From Bacteroidota bacterium (GTDB lineage: Bacteria > Bacteroidota > Rhodothermia > Rhodothermales > UBA10348), in contig JAQBZH010000005.1 in NCBI GenBank assembly GCA_027622005.1, positions 33,182 to 97,181 on the forward strand: 64,000 nucleotides of DNA. The letters are read 5' to 3'. The position numbers and the translations under genes were made by a program. Every line of letters starts with the position of its first letter. Position 1 is the stretch's first letter. Positions 27,713 to 38,301 of the stretch are shown piece after piece. The notes beneath the pieces were generated by a model. The model had not been told where the DNA came from. It saw nothing but the letters and a program-made list of their open reading frames with translations, and ran no database searches.

Positions 27713-28882
27713 CTACGCTTTAACTTTGAGCATTCGGTCAACGGTTTGGCCGATTCGGACCACAGCCTCTTCGATTTCTATTAGCGTAGTGCGACTGCAA
27801 ATGGAAACTCGAATGGCTCCTTTTGCCACTTTTTCGCTCATTCCAAGCGTCGTCAGCACTTTACTCGCTTTCAAGGTCCCCGACGAACACGCTGAGCCGG
27901 CAGAGACAAAGACGCCATTCATATCCAAACCCAAAATGAGCATCTCCCCATCAAGGCCCTCTCCGTCCTCATCTAGACAAACAAAATTGATGATATGGGG
28001 TGAAGACAAGGAGCCCAAGGGCGAGTTGAATCGAATGTTATCAGGAAGTAGCTGTGTTAAACCATCCACTAAGACAGAGCGGAGGACTTGCATTTTAGAG
28101 GTGGCTTCCGCCCTTTCCTGAACCGTTCGTTCTAACGCGCGCGTAAAACCAACAATGGCTGCCACGTTTTCCGTTCCAGCCCGCCTTTCTTGTTCTTGAC
28201 TTCCCCCTGCCAAATACGATGTAAATGGGGTACCTGCCTTAATCATCAACACTCCCACGCCTTTAGGGCCACCCATTTTGTGCCCAGAAAGCGTCATGAA
28301 GTCCACAAAAGGTGTCAATTCCGCCAAATTTAGAACTCCAGCAGCTTGAACTGCATCTGTGTGAAACAGATAATCCCGTGCTTTAAGAACCGTCGAAAGC
28401 TCTGCAATAGGATTAAACGTACCCAGTTCATTATTTACGGCCATGAAGCTAGCCAGCGGAGTTAGCTCCGAATGACGGCTGTGGTTCCGGAGAATTTTTT
28501 CAACCTCAGCTACTGAAATCGCGCCCGTTGATTCTGGAGTCGCAAGCAAGACGGGGATTGATCCGGGCAATCTTTTGACGCATTCCCGTACTGATTCGTG
28601 TTCTATTGGACTCGTGAGCACGCTGGAAGCCGGCTGATGAAAGACGGCGTTGTTTGATTCGCTTCCTCCCGAAGTAAATACGATTTCTCCAGGACCTACC
28701 CCCAGTAATTCAGCTACCTCCCCCCTGCACTTTTCTACCTGGTGACGAGCCTTTCTTCCCGGACCATATACGGCCGAAGGATTGCCATATTCGGATGTCA
28801 AATAGGGCATCATAGCGTCGAGTACCTCTGGCCACATGGGAGAGGTCGCAGCATGGTCTAAATAGACAGGCTCATAGCGCAT
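27713..28882 (-). CDS. Cysteine desulfurase (NifS/IscS family)
   Basis: It transfers sulfur from cysteine for iron-sulfur cluster or thiolation chemistry, using pyridoxal phosphate. YLDHAATSPM at the start, the PLP lysine Lys202 in LSGHKMGGPKGVG, and the active-site Cys332 in SAGSACSSGT are visible in the 389 residues. The short SAGSACSSGT loop fits the class I, IscS/NifS-like group. No iscU or regulator gene is nearby, so the sulfur acceptor cannot be named. It is divergent from murA. Confidence 0.93.
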   Translation of the reverse strand: MRYEPVYLDHAATSPMWPEVLDAMMPYLTSEYGNPSAVYGPGRKARHQVEKCRGEVAELLGVGPGEIVFTSGGSESNNAVFHQPASSVLTSPIEHESVRECVKRLPGSIPVLLATPESTGAISVAEVEKILRNHSRHSELTPLASFMAVNNELGTFNPIAELSTVLKARDYLFHTDAVQAAGVLNLAELTPFVDFMTLSGHKMGGPKGVGVLMIKAGTPFTSYLAGGSQEQERRAGTENVAAIVGFTRALERTVQERAEATSKMQVLRSVLVDGLTQLLPDNIRFNSPLGSLSSPHIINFVCLDEDGEGLDGEMLILGLDMNGVFVSAGSACSSGTLKASKVLTTLGMSEKVAKGAIRVSICSRTTLIEIEEAVVRIGQTVDRMLKVKA

Positions 28883-28925
28883 TAATGCTCGATCGACTAA
28901 TTGGAGAATATTCTGATTTTGTTGA

Positions 28926-28941
28926 GCGTTTAACCAAACGC
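28926..28941. promoter_or_regulatory. Short perfect inverted repeat between divergent genes
   Basis: GCGTTTAACCAAACGC (6-base arms, 4-base spacer) lies in the 130-bp gap between the cysteine desulfurase gene and murA. It may be a regulator site or a chance hairpin; nothing else supports it. Confidence 0.22.
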
Positions 28942-29012
28942 CGAAGCGGTTTGCCTGATCCTTTCCTACCTTAAGGCCGGCACAATTCTGCTAATCATTT
29001 AATTATTTGGGA

Positions 29013-30311
29013 ATGGACAAGCTCGTCGTTCGCGGAGGTCAGCCGTTAATCGGTGATTTACACGTGAGTGGTTCTAAAAACACCGCATTGCCGCTGATGG
29101 CTATTGGTCTTTTGACAGACGGACCGGTGACCATCAACCATATCCCGGATTTGAAGGATATATCAACCTTCAGAAAAGTAATCGAAGTGACCGGAACAAC
29201 TGTTATAGGCAGTCCCGAAGAGCACCGTTTGGTTATCAATGCTGCGAGTTTAGACCGGCCTGAAGCGCCCTACGAGCTAGTAAAGCGAATGAGGGCGTCT
29301 TTTTACATGCTCGGCGCGCTACTTGGAAGGACCGGCCAAGCACGTGTTTCACTTCCAGGAGGATGTGACTGGGGCCCTAGACCCGTTGATTTGCATATTG
29401 AGGGGATGAAATCGTTGGGCGCTACGGTTGAGCTGGACGCCGGATATGTCGTTGCCCGTGCCAACGGCGGACGACTTTCAGGTGGTCGAGTAAGGTTTGA
29501 ACCCTCTTCAGTTGGTGCCACAATCAATGTCCTTTTGGGAGCCGTTCTCGCTAAGGGAGAGTCCGTCTTAGAAAACGCTGCTATTGAGCCCGATGTGGTA
29601 GAGTGTTGCCAGATGCTGCGGCTGATGGGAGCACAGATAGATGGTATTGGAACTCGCACCCTGCACGTACAGGGCGTAGATCGATTGGAGCCCGTTACCT
29701 ATACAAATTGCCCAGATCGCATTGAATTGGGTACTTTTATGATCGCAGCGGCCATTTCAGGAGTGCCAGGAAAGCCGATCACCATCCATCATGCGAATCC
29801 AGAGCATCTCGGGACAGCGTTTTTAGAATCGTTTACGAGAACCGGTGCTGGATTAATCATTAATGGAGATAAGATTCAGGTAACCGCACCAGAAGAATTG
29901 CGGCCTGTTAGTATCCGCACGGATGTGTATCCAGGCTTTCCAACCGACCTTCAGGCGCAATGGACGGTGCTTCTTGCCAAAGCAGTCGGGAATTCTAAAG
30001 TCCACGAAACGATCTATCCAGACCGTTTTAAGCACATTCCGGAGCTCCACCGCATGGGCGTGAATGCTATTGTGGTTGGAGATGAAGCCGTTATTGAAGG
30101 TGGAAAGCGAATTCAAGGCACGTCAGTGATGAGTACTGACCTTCGCGCCAGTGTGTCTCTCGTTCTGGCTGGCATGATAGCAGAAGGGGAAACTCAAGTT
30201 TTAAGGGTCTATCACCTGGACCGTGGATATGAGCGAGTAGAAGAAAAGTTAGCGAACGCTGGAATTGATATAAAACGGGTTCGATACGATGAGTGGGCTG
30301 ATCCTGATTAA
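29013..30311 (+). CDS. murA: UDP-N-acetylglucosamine 1-carboxyvinyltransferase
   Basis: First committed step of peptidoglycan precursor synthesis: transfer of enolpyruvate from PEP to UDP-GlcNAc. The 432 residues include the N-terminal substrate lysine in SGSKNTALPLMA (Lys22) and the active-site cysteine in LPGGCDWGPRPVDLHIEGMKSLGA (Cys118), the residue alkylated by fosfomycin. The start is the ATG at 29013; a TTG two codons earlier is also open. It is convergent with the large outer-membrane gene, 28 bases between stops, and divergent from the cysteine desulfurase gene. Confidence 0.96.
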   Translation: MDKLVVRGGQPLIGDLHVSGSKNTALPLMAIGLLTDGPVTINHIPDLKDISTFRKVIEVTGTTVIGSPEEHRLVINAASLDRPEAPYELVKRMRASFYMLGALLGRTGQARVSLPGGCDWGPRPVDLHIEGMKSLGATVELDAGYVVARANGGRLSGGRVRFEPSSVGATINVLLGAVLAKGESVLENAAIEPDVVECCQMLRLMGAQIDGIGTRTLHVQGVDRLEPVTYTNCPDRIELGTFMIAAAISGVPGKPITIHHANPEHLGTAFLESFTRTGAGLIINGDKIQVTAPEELRPVSIRTDVYPGFPTDLQAQWTVLLAKAVGNSKVHETIYPDRFKHIPELHRMGVNAIVVGDEAVIEGGKRIQGTSVMSTDLRASVSLVLAGMIAEGETQVLRVYHLDRGYERVEEKLANAGIDIKRVRYDEWADPD

Positions 30312-30339
30312 GTTCTGAATTGGCCGTCGGGATAAGGAC

Positions 30340-33300
30340 TTAAAATCGCGCGGTAAATTGAACCCGCCCGGTATGAATGGTCTCACTCTTATTTGGAGCC
30401 CGGCCATCATACCCAAAAGTAGCCGTCAGCACATCCGTCAGGCGTGCGTTAAAGGTTAGGCCCCAAAGCCAGGAGGCCCCTGCGCCGCGTCCTTCCGTCA
30501 GGTGAAAGGTTTGAAGTCCTTTCGAGGTCCCTGTTATCCGTACGTTTGCCATTTCTATGCGAGCTCTGGCCGTCCATTTTGCGCCATTTTGATATTGAAT
30601 AGTCCATGGTATTTGAACGGCAAACGCTTTCGTTCCTTCATTTCTCTCTCTTCGATTGGCCAGTTCGGCTCCAAGGATGATGGACCATTCACGTTTTGGT
30701 CGAAAAGAAAGGCTTGGACTAAACTCTAAGCCTTCGATATCATAGTTTCTAGACGCAAAACCGGCTTTTGAATAATCGATACGACGAGCTATTCGGCCGG
30801 TAAGCACCCATTCAGGTCTTGGGCGAAATACAAACTGCGCATCCACTTCACTTGTTTTGGTCCGTTGTTCGCCCGAAGCCAAATCGGTGTAAGCCCATAT
30901 TTCCGAACCAGACACGTCCAAATCAAAACGAGTATTAGAAGGCAAAAAGCGAATCTCCTGCCCCGCTCGCAACCTCCCGTTGACCGTAAAATCCCTGGAA
31001 CGAAAAGTATCTAGTTGCAAAAAATAAACGTTGCTTCTGTCCGGATCACGGGTCTTTTCCAAAACCTCTACCACCGAGCTTAAACCAATACGAGACAAGC
31101 GATTACCTGACCCTCCTCCCGCTCTGCTGAAACGTGCATTGGCCGTTAAAGAAGTGACAAATTCCAGGGAATCGGAGGGGAAATAGGTCACAGAATATTC
31201 TCCTTCGTTAGGCGTGGTCTCCGGAATAAATTCTTCGATCTGAATCACACCATCGTCATTTAAATCCTCCCACACATACTCACCACGCTCTTGTCCGGTC
31301 CGAATGTAGATTTCCTGTAACCGCGAAGTCTGTTCTGATTGAACCTGATAGAGCCAGGACAATCGATTTTGGGCACTCATTTGCCAGTCCCCGTCAGTTC
31401 CCAACAATAACGCCGTCTGATTGGGAGAGGAATTCGCAAATCGACCCGAATTTTGCCGCGCTCGCCGTAAGCCCACGCTAGCACTCGCTCTCAAGTCAGC
31501 GTCTTTTTGAAATGCCCATTTGGATTGAAGGGTTTGAATCGAATTTTCTCTCGCGGCCTCTTCTTCATTCTCGAATCGCTGTTCAAAAAACAGGGTTACT
31601 CGGTTGTTCGCTCGCCCAAGTTGGCTTCCTAATCTTATTTCGTCAAAATCGAGCCTCAAACGGGGTTCGGTCAACTCCATTTGGTCCCCCGAAAACCGTT
31701 CGGATTCCCACTCCAGATAGGTAGAAATAAGCGAACCCAATCGCCCCTTCAATACTTTGGAGACGATATTATGCCAGTCGCCGCGTGCCGATAACCGGTT
31801 ATTTTCACTCGATACCTGACGAGCATTCACCCGAAATTCAGGCCATTTCTTTTCGGATACGAGCAGTGACAAGCGCTTTCGACTCGCGCTAAGTACGTTT
31901 CCCAGCGATAAAACGTCGTATCCCAAACTGAGCTTACTGGAATCGACTCTAATAATTGCTAACTCTGCTCCATATTCGCTTTCGGAAGTGCCAATTAACA
32001 CGCTTTGAAGTGGGTCTAAATTGGTGGAAGACAAATTCCAATCCCGTTCAAACTCAATACTTCGGGTCCGGTCAAACGTAGAAAAGTTGGCACTTCGCCG
32101 AGTAAAATCGGCCTTACCGACTGCCGAATAATTCCCAAACGCAACGGAAGTGGACGCAAACCGAAATGATGAGGCCGTTCCTTCGTCGTCCGCCGAGTCT
32201 ATGGAGGACAATGTGTTATAGTCATTTCGTGAAGTAGCCCATTCGGCTCTGAACTCGCCAAACGGGAGTGCTTTTGATTGCAAACGAAGGTCAAGTATTT
32301 CCTTTGAGCTTGGCGGAGTAAGAGGACGAACTGCGTCATACTCTCCGAGCCCCAATCCCACATAAGTGTAGACGATGCCGTTGGTCTTCGAAATGCTCGA
32401 ACTAGACCCCAAACGCTTGTATGAGCCTTTTCCCTCCCCAATGCGGGTAAAAGTCACCCGATATACCTTTTCATCATTTTCGGGTGTTCTCTCCACGGGG
32501 ACAAAGGCCAATTGACCGTCAAAACCGGTTGATAAGAAATACTGGACGTAAAACGCTTCCGTGTCAAAAATTACCTCGGTAGCACCTGTTGCAAAGATAA
32601 TCTGATCCCCTGCCCCCCTTATAATCAACGAATCCTGTGAAGTGAAACCCAGTTCTTCGGCGAAACTATCTCCGTCAGCTTCGCGGATGGCCGAGACTCC
32701 GAAGTTGAAGTTGGATTTCTCCTTTCGACCTCCAATCGTAGCAGACGCCTCGGCAGCAAGAAAACTGCGGGAGAATTGGTTGGTTGTATACTCAAATTCA
32801 ACACGGACGCGGTCATTTGGAGCAATCAATCTGGTCGGCATGAAGGTGATCTCAGCCGTAGTGTAGTCAACGATATAATCCGAAGCGATGCCGCGTTCTA
32901 ACAACTGTCCGTCAACGTAGACCCGCTCGGTGCCCGGTAAAACCAATATAAATCGTTCAGAAGTCTCGCCTTCGAGGCGATAGGGTCCCTGAACTCCTTC
33001 TATTATGGTAACAAATTGTGATCTGAATTTGCCTTTGGAAGTCGCTCCTGAAACCTGAAAGGAGGTTTTTGGGACCAACAGCGAGGAAAACGAAACTGCA
33101 TTGGATAAGACGTTGACTCCTTGAACTCGTCGTTTAACCCGGCTGAACTCTCCCTCCTGCATCGAGACATCGAGATCGCCAAGTGCAATTTTTCCTTTAG
33201 GGGAAGCAAATTCGATAAAAATCTGATCGAATTGTTCGAGTTTGCTGGTCGTTCCTTCGGGAAGAATGGGTGTGTCTTCATCTGTCAAAACGGCCCGTAC

Positions 33301-33954
33301 GGAAATACTGTCAGTTATCTCCCCCTCAACTTCCAAACGAAGACCAGACTCAACCGAGGCATCGCGACCCGTTCCCGAAAGAACGCCCCGGGTAATAGAT
33401 CCGCTGCTTTGAAGTCTACTCAGCGGATTGGGGGCGGCACTTTTACCTGGATCTGATTTATTTTCCGATGGGTCTACCATTTCCCACAAATGGTATTCGG
33501 ATTGAAGCTCGACTGGTACGAATTGATAACTCGCTACAAAAACGAATGCCGAATCGGGATGAACGTTCGAAAAAGTGACAAATCCCTGAGCAAAATCGAG
33601 TGAGTATTCTTCAGGGGGAACCACGCTTCCCCTGACCCGGATTTGTAACGTTTCTGCGATGATATAAGGCCGAACTAGGAACGGCCCGCTTCCTGTTACC
33701 ACCAGCGTATCAATGGCCGAGGGCAAAGGCCACTTCTTCGATTCAAATTCGGATTCTTTTGGTTTGATATCCTGTGCTTTGACCCACGGCGCCAACCCTA
33801 GGCTAAGGGTCAATAGAAGTACAAAATGGCAGGCGCAAGCGAGCCAAAAGCGACTAATACGCCTCCGAGAAAAGCGATTTTCGAGGTTGTTGCAATTGGA
33901 TTGACTCAACGAAGCGCGGCCTTTTTCCCACGGATTGGATAATGGTATGGGCAC
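30340..33954 (-). CDS. Very large probable outer-membrane beta-barrel protein, function unknown
   Basis: The 1204-residue precursor has an Arg-rich N-terminus and a signal peptide around residues 36-61 (FWLACACHFVLLLTLSLG ... VKAQ). Residues 70-400 look like repeated beta domains (VRGSVVPPEEYSLDFAQGFVTF, then SDYIVDYTTAEITFMPTRLIAPNDRVRVEFEY). The rest is made of alternating amphipathic strands with acidic and aromatic residues, ending in TGRVQFTARF with the C-terminal Phe typical of BAM-assembled barrels. It contains no TonB box, plug or OmpA motif that I can see. The DYTTAEITF segment faintly recalls SprA-type translocon proteins, but the protein is far shorter than SprA (over 2000 residues). 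I do not recognise the family. It is divergent from fprA. Confidence 0.7.
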   Translation of the reverse strand: MPIPLSNPWEKGRASLSQSNCNNLENRFSRRRISRFWLACACHFVLLLTLSLGLAPWVKAQDIKPKESEFESKKWPLPSAIDTLVVTGSGPFLVRPYIIAETLQIRVRGSVVPPEEYSLDFAQGFVTFSNVHPDSAFVFVASYQFVPVELQSEYHLWEMVDPSENKSDPGKSAAPNPLSRLQSSGSITRGVLSGTGRDASVESGLRLEVEGEITDSISVRAVLTDEDTPILPEGTTSKLEQFDQIFIEFASPKGKIALGDLDVSMQEGEFSRVKRRVQGVNVLSNAVSFSSLLVPKTSFQVSGATSKGKFRSQFVTIIEGVQGPYRLEGETSERFILVLPGTERVYVDGQLLERGIASDYIVDYTTAEITFMPTRLIAPNDRVRVEFEYTTNQFSRSFLAAEASATIGGRKEKSNFNFGVSAIREADGDSFAEELGFTSQDSLIIRGAGDQIIFATGATEVIFDTEAFYVQYFLSTGFDGQLAFVPVERTPENDEKVYRVTFTRIGEGKGSYKRLGSSSSISKTNGIVYTYVGLGLGEYDAVRPLTPPSSKEILDLRLQSKALPFGEFRAEWATSRNDYNTLSSIDSADDEGTASSFRFASTSVAFGNYSAVGKADFTRRSANFSTFDRTRSIEFERDWNLSSTNLDPLQSVLIGTSESEYGAELAIIRVDSSKLSLGYDVLSLGNVLSASRKRLSLLVSEKKWPEFRVNARQVSSENNRLSARGDWHNIVSKVLKGRLGSLISTYLEWESERFSGDQMELTEPRLRLDFDEIRLGSQLGRANNRVTLFFEQRFENEEEAARENSIQTLQSKWAFQKDADLRASASVGLRRARQNSGRFANSSPNQTALLLGTDGDWQMSAQNRLSWLYQVQSEQTSRLQEIYIRTGQERGEYVWEDLNDDGVIQIEEFIPETTPNEGEYSVTYFPSDSLEFVTSLTANARFSRAGGGSGNRLSRIGLSSVVEVLEKTRDPDRSNVYFLQLDTFRSRDFTVNGRLRAGQEIRFLPSNTRFDLDVSGSEIWAYTDLASGEQRTKTSEVDAQFVFRPRPEWVLTGRIARRIDYSKAGFASRNYDIEGLEFSPSLSFRPKREWSIILGAELANRRERNEGTKAFAVQIPWTIQYQNGAKWTARARIEMANVRITGTSKGLQTFHLTEGRGAGASWLWGLTFNARLTDVLTATFGYDGRAPNKSETIHTGRVQFTARF

Positions 33955-34064
33955 TACCCCTCAAAGTAGATCACTGTTTCCTTTTCTCCATCATCTTCTG
34001 CGAATGCTTGATGCCTCAGTCCCCCAACGCTACATTTGGTCATAATTTATCGAACCCCATTAGT

Positions 34065-35453
34065 ATGTCAGCATTAGGAACCGAGCAAAATCCTTGGCGC
34101 ATCGCCATAATTGGAGCAGGACCTGCCGGCTTTTACGCGGCTGAGCACTTTTTTAAACAACTCGATTGCATCGCACACGTTGATGTTTTTGATCGGTTAC
34201 CGACCCCTCACGGCTTGGTCCGCTCGGGCGTAGCCCCCGACCACGAAAAAATAAAAACCGTGACGCGCGTGTTTGATAAGACCGCTAGCAACCCGCGCTT
34301 TCGTTTTTTTGGCAATGTCGAATTTGGAAAGCATCTTCAACTCGCCGATCTCCAAAAGTATTACCATCAGATCTACTTTTCCACGGGTTCGTTAGTAGAT
34401 CGAAAATTGGATATACCCGGTGAAGATCTCCCCAGAAGTCATTCGGCTACCGAATTTGTAGCTTGGTACAATGGACACCCTGACTTCCGACATTTGTCTT
34501 TTGATTTGTCCCAGGAACGCGTGGCCGTAGTTGGGGTCGGTAATGTGGCCGTTGATGTGGCGCGTATTCTTTGTAAAACGGTCGATGAATTAAAGACTAC
34601 AGACATCGCAGACTACGCGCTGGAAGCTCTTGCTAACAGCAAAGTTAAAGATGTCATTCTGATGGGTCGTCGTGGACCCTCTCAAGCCGCATTTTCTCTC
34701 AAGGAAATCAAGGAGATGGGCGAGCTGGAAAATGCCTCGTCCGTTACTTTGCCGGAAGAAATGGCTCTAGACGAATACAGCGCGAAAGCACTTGAAGAGA
34801 ACCCGGACCGGATGACTGAAAAAACCATCGAAGTCCTAAAGGAAATGATTGGCGGCTCAAAGCCCGGAGCTTCCCGCACTTGTCACATCCGTTTTTTGGT
34901 TTCACCTACGGCATTGCACCCCGGAGAGGACGGTGGGGTCAGTTCCATGAGTGTGGTTAGAAATAAAATTGAGCGGTCGGCGTCGGGCCGCCTATCATCC
35001 TCCATGACGGATGAAAAGTTCGAATGGCCTGTTGGATTGGTCTTTAGAAGTGTCGGTTACCGCGGCGAAGCGCTACCGGGTATTCCTTTTCGGGAGGATT
35101 GGGGTGTTATTCGCAATGAAAATGGCAGGGTGATCTCAGAATCCGGTGATCCCTTACTTGGTTGCTATACTGGAGGATGGATTAAAAGAGGACCTTCAGG
35201 GGTGATAGGGACCAATAAGCCGGACGCTGTCGAATCTGTTTCCTGTATGTTGCAGGATCTAGCGGCCGGCAAGCACTTTTCGCCCACTGAAAGTGATATT
35301 CAATCCCTAATCAAAAGTCGTCAGCCAGCCTCTTTTTCCTATGCAGATTGGCTAGAACTGGATCGGATTGAATCGGAAAAAGGTGAAGCAACAGGGCGGC
35401 CCCGAATTAAATTCACTTCGAGTGAGGAAATGTCAGCGGCGCTTGGAAAGTAA
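34065..35453 (+). CDS. FprA-type ferredoxin-NADP reductase (adrenodoxin reductase family)
   Basis: A flavoprotein moving electrons between NADPH and ferredoxin. IAIIGAGPAGFYAAEHFFKQ near the start binds FAD, LPTPHGLVRSGVAPDHEKIKTVTRVFDKT is the family signature, VAVVGVGNVAVDVARIL is the second (NADP) Rossmann motif, and GWIKRGPSGVIGTNKPDA closes the FAD site. From the ATG at 34065 it has 462 residues, the normal size; ATGs at 34011 and 33942 would add 18 and 41 residues without family resemblance. No ferredoxin gene is adjacent. Confidence 0.92.
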   Translation: MSALGTEQNPWRIAIIGAGPAGFYAAEHFFKQLDCIAHVDVFDRLPTPHGLVRSGVAPDHEKIKTVTRVFDKTASNPRFRFFGNVEFGKHLQLADLQKYYHQIYFSTGSLVDRKLDIPGEDLPRSHSATEFVAWYNGHPDFRHLSFDLSQERVAVVGVGNVAVDVARILCKTVDELKTTDIADYALEALANSKVKDVILMGRRGPSQAAFSLKEIKEMGELENASSVTLPEEMALDEYSAKALEENPDRMTEKTIEVLKEMIGGSKPGASRTCHIRFLVSPTALHPGEDGGVSSMSVVRNKIERSASGRLSSSMTDEKFEWPVGLVFRSVGYRGEALPGIPFREDWGVIRNENGRVISESGDPLLGCYTGGWIKRGPSGVIGTNKPDAVESVSCMLQDLAAGKHFSPTESDIQSLIKSRQPASFSYADWLELDRIESEKGEATGRPRIKFTSSEEMSAALGK

Positions 35454-35523
35454 GCACTTAAGCAACTAGGTACCCGGGCTAGCAAGTACGTAGACTGGGG
35501 TCTTGACGGTGCCTTCCGCCAAA

Positions 35524-35745
35524 TTAAGCGGCTTTCACCTCGGTGACGGGGTATCCCTCTTCTTCCAGTTTGGCTTTCACTTCTGTTTCAATTTTCGCAA
35601 AATCTGAGGCTTCCACGACAGCCCTGCCAATTTCAACCGAAGCGACTTCGAGATCAATGATAGATTCCAAGGTTTCTCGGACACTTTTTACGCAGTGTCC
35701 GCAGTTCATTCCTTGAAGGATTAATTCGTGTTTCATTGGTTTCAT
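35524..35745 (-). CDS. copZ: Copper chaperone, heavy-metal-associated domain (CopZ-like)
   Basis: This 73-residue protein is a single HMA domain with the metal-binding pair in LILQGMNCGHCVKSVRETLE. It should carry Cu(I) to the neighbouring CopA ATPase. The start at 35745 (MKPMKHEL), or the next ATG at 35736, lies 8-17 bases after the copA stop on the same strand. A longer frame reaching into copA is translationally implausible. No copper-responsive regulator is present in the window. Confidence 0.88.
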   Translation of the reverse strand: MKPMKHELILQGMNCGHCVKSVRETLESIIDLEVASVEIGRAVVEASDFAKIETEVKAKLEEEGYPVTEVKAA

Positions 35746-35753
35746 AGAGCGTC

Positions 35754-38183
35754 CTACGCCGCTTTGAGTCTTAAACTGTTGCTCACAACCGAAACGCTTG
35801 AAAGCGCCATCGCAGCGGAAGCCATAATGGGGCTCAACACGATTCCGAAAAAAGGAAACAGTGCACCGGCAGCCACAGGAATGCAAATTACGTTGTAAAC
35901 AAACGCAAAAAAGAGGTTTTGTTTGATGGTGCGCATGGTTTTGTGAGAAAGTCGGATCGCGTCCGCAATCAACGACAAATCGCTGGACATAAGGGTTACA
36001 TCGGCCGATTCGATGGCAATATCCGATCCACTCCGAACCGCAAAACCGACATACGCATGAGCCAACGCGGGAGCGTCGTTTATGCCGTCCCCAACCATGG
36101 CCACTTTGGCTCCGCTTTTTTGGAGTTCGCTGATGATTCGCACCTTGTCGGCGGGCAACAATCCCGCGTGATATTCAGAAATCCCTACTTGTGACGCTAT
36201 TTTACTAGCTGCTTCCTTCGAATCCCCCGTTAACATGACCACCCGTATTCCACTTTTCTGAAGTCCTTGAATGGCTGTGATCGAGGTCGACCTGAGTGCA
36301 TCTCCAACTTGAATCGCGCCCAAATACTGCCCGTTTTTCGCCACATAAAAAACGGATGTTGCGGCGCCTTCAAACGACGTTTCAGGAACCAAAATGCCTC
36401 CTTCAGTCAAATATGCCACACTTCCCACGAGAACCGGTTGGCCAGCGAGGATTCCTGAAGCACCTTTTCCAACGACTGCGATAAAATCGGAGGCCGGTTT
36501 TACGATAATAGCTTCGTCCTTCGCTTTGACTACGACAGCCAAGGCCAACGGGTGCTCTGAATGCATTTCAACCGACGCGGCAGTCGCTAGTACTTCGGCA
36601 ACGGATGAGCCCACAGCAGCTATAACAGACGTTACTTCCGGTTTTCCACGTGTAATCGTACCTGTTTTATCCAGGCACAAAACATCAACCAGGCCAGCCT
36701 TTTGAAGAGCTTCAGCATTTTTAATCAAAATACCTTTTTTAGCTGCTTTTCCAGTCGCAACCACGATGGCGGTTGGGGTGGCTAATCCGAGTGCACATGG
36801 ACATGCGATGATCAAAACGGTGACAAACCGGACCAGGGCGTAGTTTAACGCGGGCTCTGGTCCGACAATGAACCAAATCAAACCGCTAACTAGAGCTAAC
36901 ACCAGCACCACGGGGACGAAAACGGCCGATATGCGGTCCGCTAAATTCTGAATGGGCGCCTTTGAAGCTGCCGATCGACGCACCAGAGCTATTATTTGAT
37001 TGAGAATCGTGTCATTCCCAACGCGCGTAACTTCGACTATGAGCCCTCCTGTCGTATTCATGGTGCCCGAAGAGACCCTTGAGCCCGATTCTTTCTTAAC
37101 GGGAAGCGGCTCACCGGATAACATACTTTCGTCAACGTCACTGCTCCCGGTAACTACCCGTCCATCGACCGGAATACGCTCGCCAGGTCGAACCCGAACC
37201 AACATTCCCAGAACCACTTTGGAAGCCTCTAGCGAGTATTCAGATTCCTTATCAACCACTGTAACGGTGTCTGGTTGGAGCTTGATCAGCGCTCGGATGG
37301 CTTCCCCTGTCTTCCCTTTGGCTCGTTCCTCCAATAATCTCCCTAACAAAATGAGAGCTACAATAAGCGCAGCAGCCTCAAAGTAAACTTCGGGCATTCC
37401 GTTGCTAAATGGCTGAATAACATCCGGAAAAAGGACGGAGGCAAGTGAATACCCATAGGCAGAACCGACCCCAAGGGCGACCAGACTGTTCATGTCGGTC
37501 GCTCCATGTCGAAGAGCCTTCCACGCACCGACGAAAAACGGACGTCCCGAATAGAGCACGACCGGAGTGGCTAACAGAAGCTGAATAAGGTGTTCGTTGG
37601 GTACGTGAAAATACCCATGACTCATGGCCAAGACAGCTAGTGGAAGTCCGAGTACAGTGGCAAAAATGAATTGCCTTCGTGTCTTTCGATACCGATCCGT
37701 CGGACCTTCATCTGAACGATCGGACGCGGCCAATTCCAGCTTCGAATCCGAAAACTCCTCCAACAGTTTCTGAAGGTCAGTACCGGAAATCATACCCGAA
37801 ACATACGTTACCGTTAGGTTAACCTCCCCTCCTGCTGAAACGGATTCTACGTCGACTATCCCGTTGGTGGTCAACAACTTAGCACTCAGTGATGCAGCCT
37901 TTTCTTCGGCGTCCGATCCTGATAAACGTGTTTCTGCCACCGATTTCCGAACACCATATCCGGTTCGTTCGATCACCCTGATCAGGTCGGCTGCGGTTAA
38001 GGTTGTGAGGTCGGCCTCTACTATTGCCTCTTCGGTTGTGTAGCTGACAGTCGCCGAAGATACTCCCTCTACCTTCTGTAGCTTTCTCTCAATTCTCAAT
38101 GCGCAAGCGACACACGTCATCCCTTCAATCGGAATGGCTAATTCCGTTTTGCTTCCTGGTCTCGGTTCGTGTGGGGTAATCAT
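35754..38183 (-). CDS. copA: Copper-translocating P-type ATPase
   Basis: A P1B-type ATPase exporting Cu(I) across the inner membrane. From the ATG at 38183 it has 809 residues. The first HMA domain carries [16 protein letters not shown] second HMA-like stretch ([19 protein letters not shown]) has lost its CxxC pair. The membrane metal site [10 protein letters not shown], the phosphorylation motif [16 protein letters not shown], the HP motif SEHPLA and the hinge [21 protein letters not shown] are all intact. Eight membrane helices are expected. A longer reading from 38246 adds 21 basic residues ahead of the HMA domain and is less likely. copZ follows directly. Confidence 0.95.
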   Translation of the reverse strand: MITPHEPRPGSKTELAIPIEGMTCVACALRIERKLQKVEGVSSATVSYTTEEAIVEADLTTLTAADLIRVIERTGYGVRKSVAETRLSGSDAEEKAASLSAKLLTTNGIVDVESVSAGGEVNLTVTYVSGMISGTDLQKLLEEFSDSKLELAASDRSDEGPTDRYRKTRRQFIFATVLGLPLAVLAMSHGYFHVPNEHLIQLLLATPVVLYSGRPFFVGAWKALRHGATDMNSLVALGVGSAYGYSLASVLFPDVIQPFSNGMPEVYFEAAALIVALILLGRLLEERAKGKTGEAIRALIKLQPDTVTVVDKESEYSLEASKVVLGMLVRVRPGERIPVDGRVVTGSSDVDESMLSGEPLPVKKESGSRVSSGTMNTTGGLIVEVTRVGNDTILNQIIALVRRSAASKAPIQNLADRISAVFVPVVLVLALVSGLIWFIVGPEPALNYALVRFVTVLIIACPCALGLATPTAIVVATGKAAKKGILIKNAEALQKAGLVDVLCLDKTGTITRGKPEVTSVIAAVGSSVAEVLATAASVEMHSEHPLALAVVVKAKDEAIIVKPASDFIAVVGKGASGILAGQPVLVGSVAYLTEGGILVPETSFEGAATSVFYVAKNGQYLGAIQVGDALRSTSITAIQGLQKSGIRVVMLTGDSKEAASKIASQVGISEYHAGLLPADKVRIISELQKSGAKVAMVGDGINDAPALAHAYVGFAVRSGSDIAIESADVTLMSSDLSLIADAIRLSHKTMRTIKQNLFFAFVYNVICIPVAAGALFPFFGIVLSPIMASAAMALSSVSVVSNSLRLKAA

Positions 38184-38301
38184 GGTCAATGACTTATTGT
38201 ACCGGTTTTGCCTGACGCCTTCCTGTCTCCGTGGTGTTCGGGACAACCATCTCAGTTTAGATTTTAGCGCGGAGATTTGAGTAGCGCAAGCCGTCCAACT
38301 G

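Noticed and set aside
35746..35886. Cys-rich N-terminal extension of the copper chaperone
   Set aside because: This part is the other-frame translation of the copA 3' end; the HMA domain begins just after an ATG at 35745/35736.
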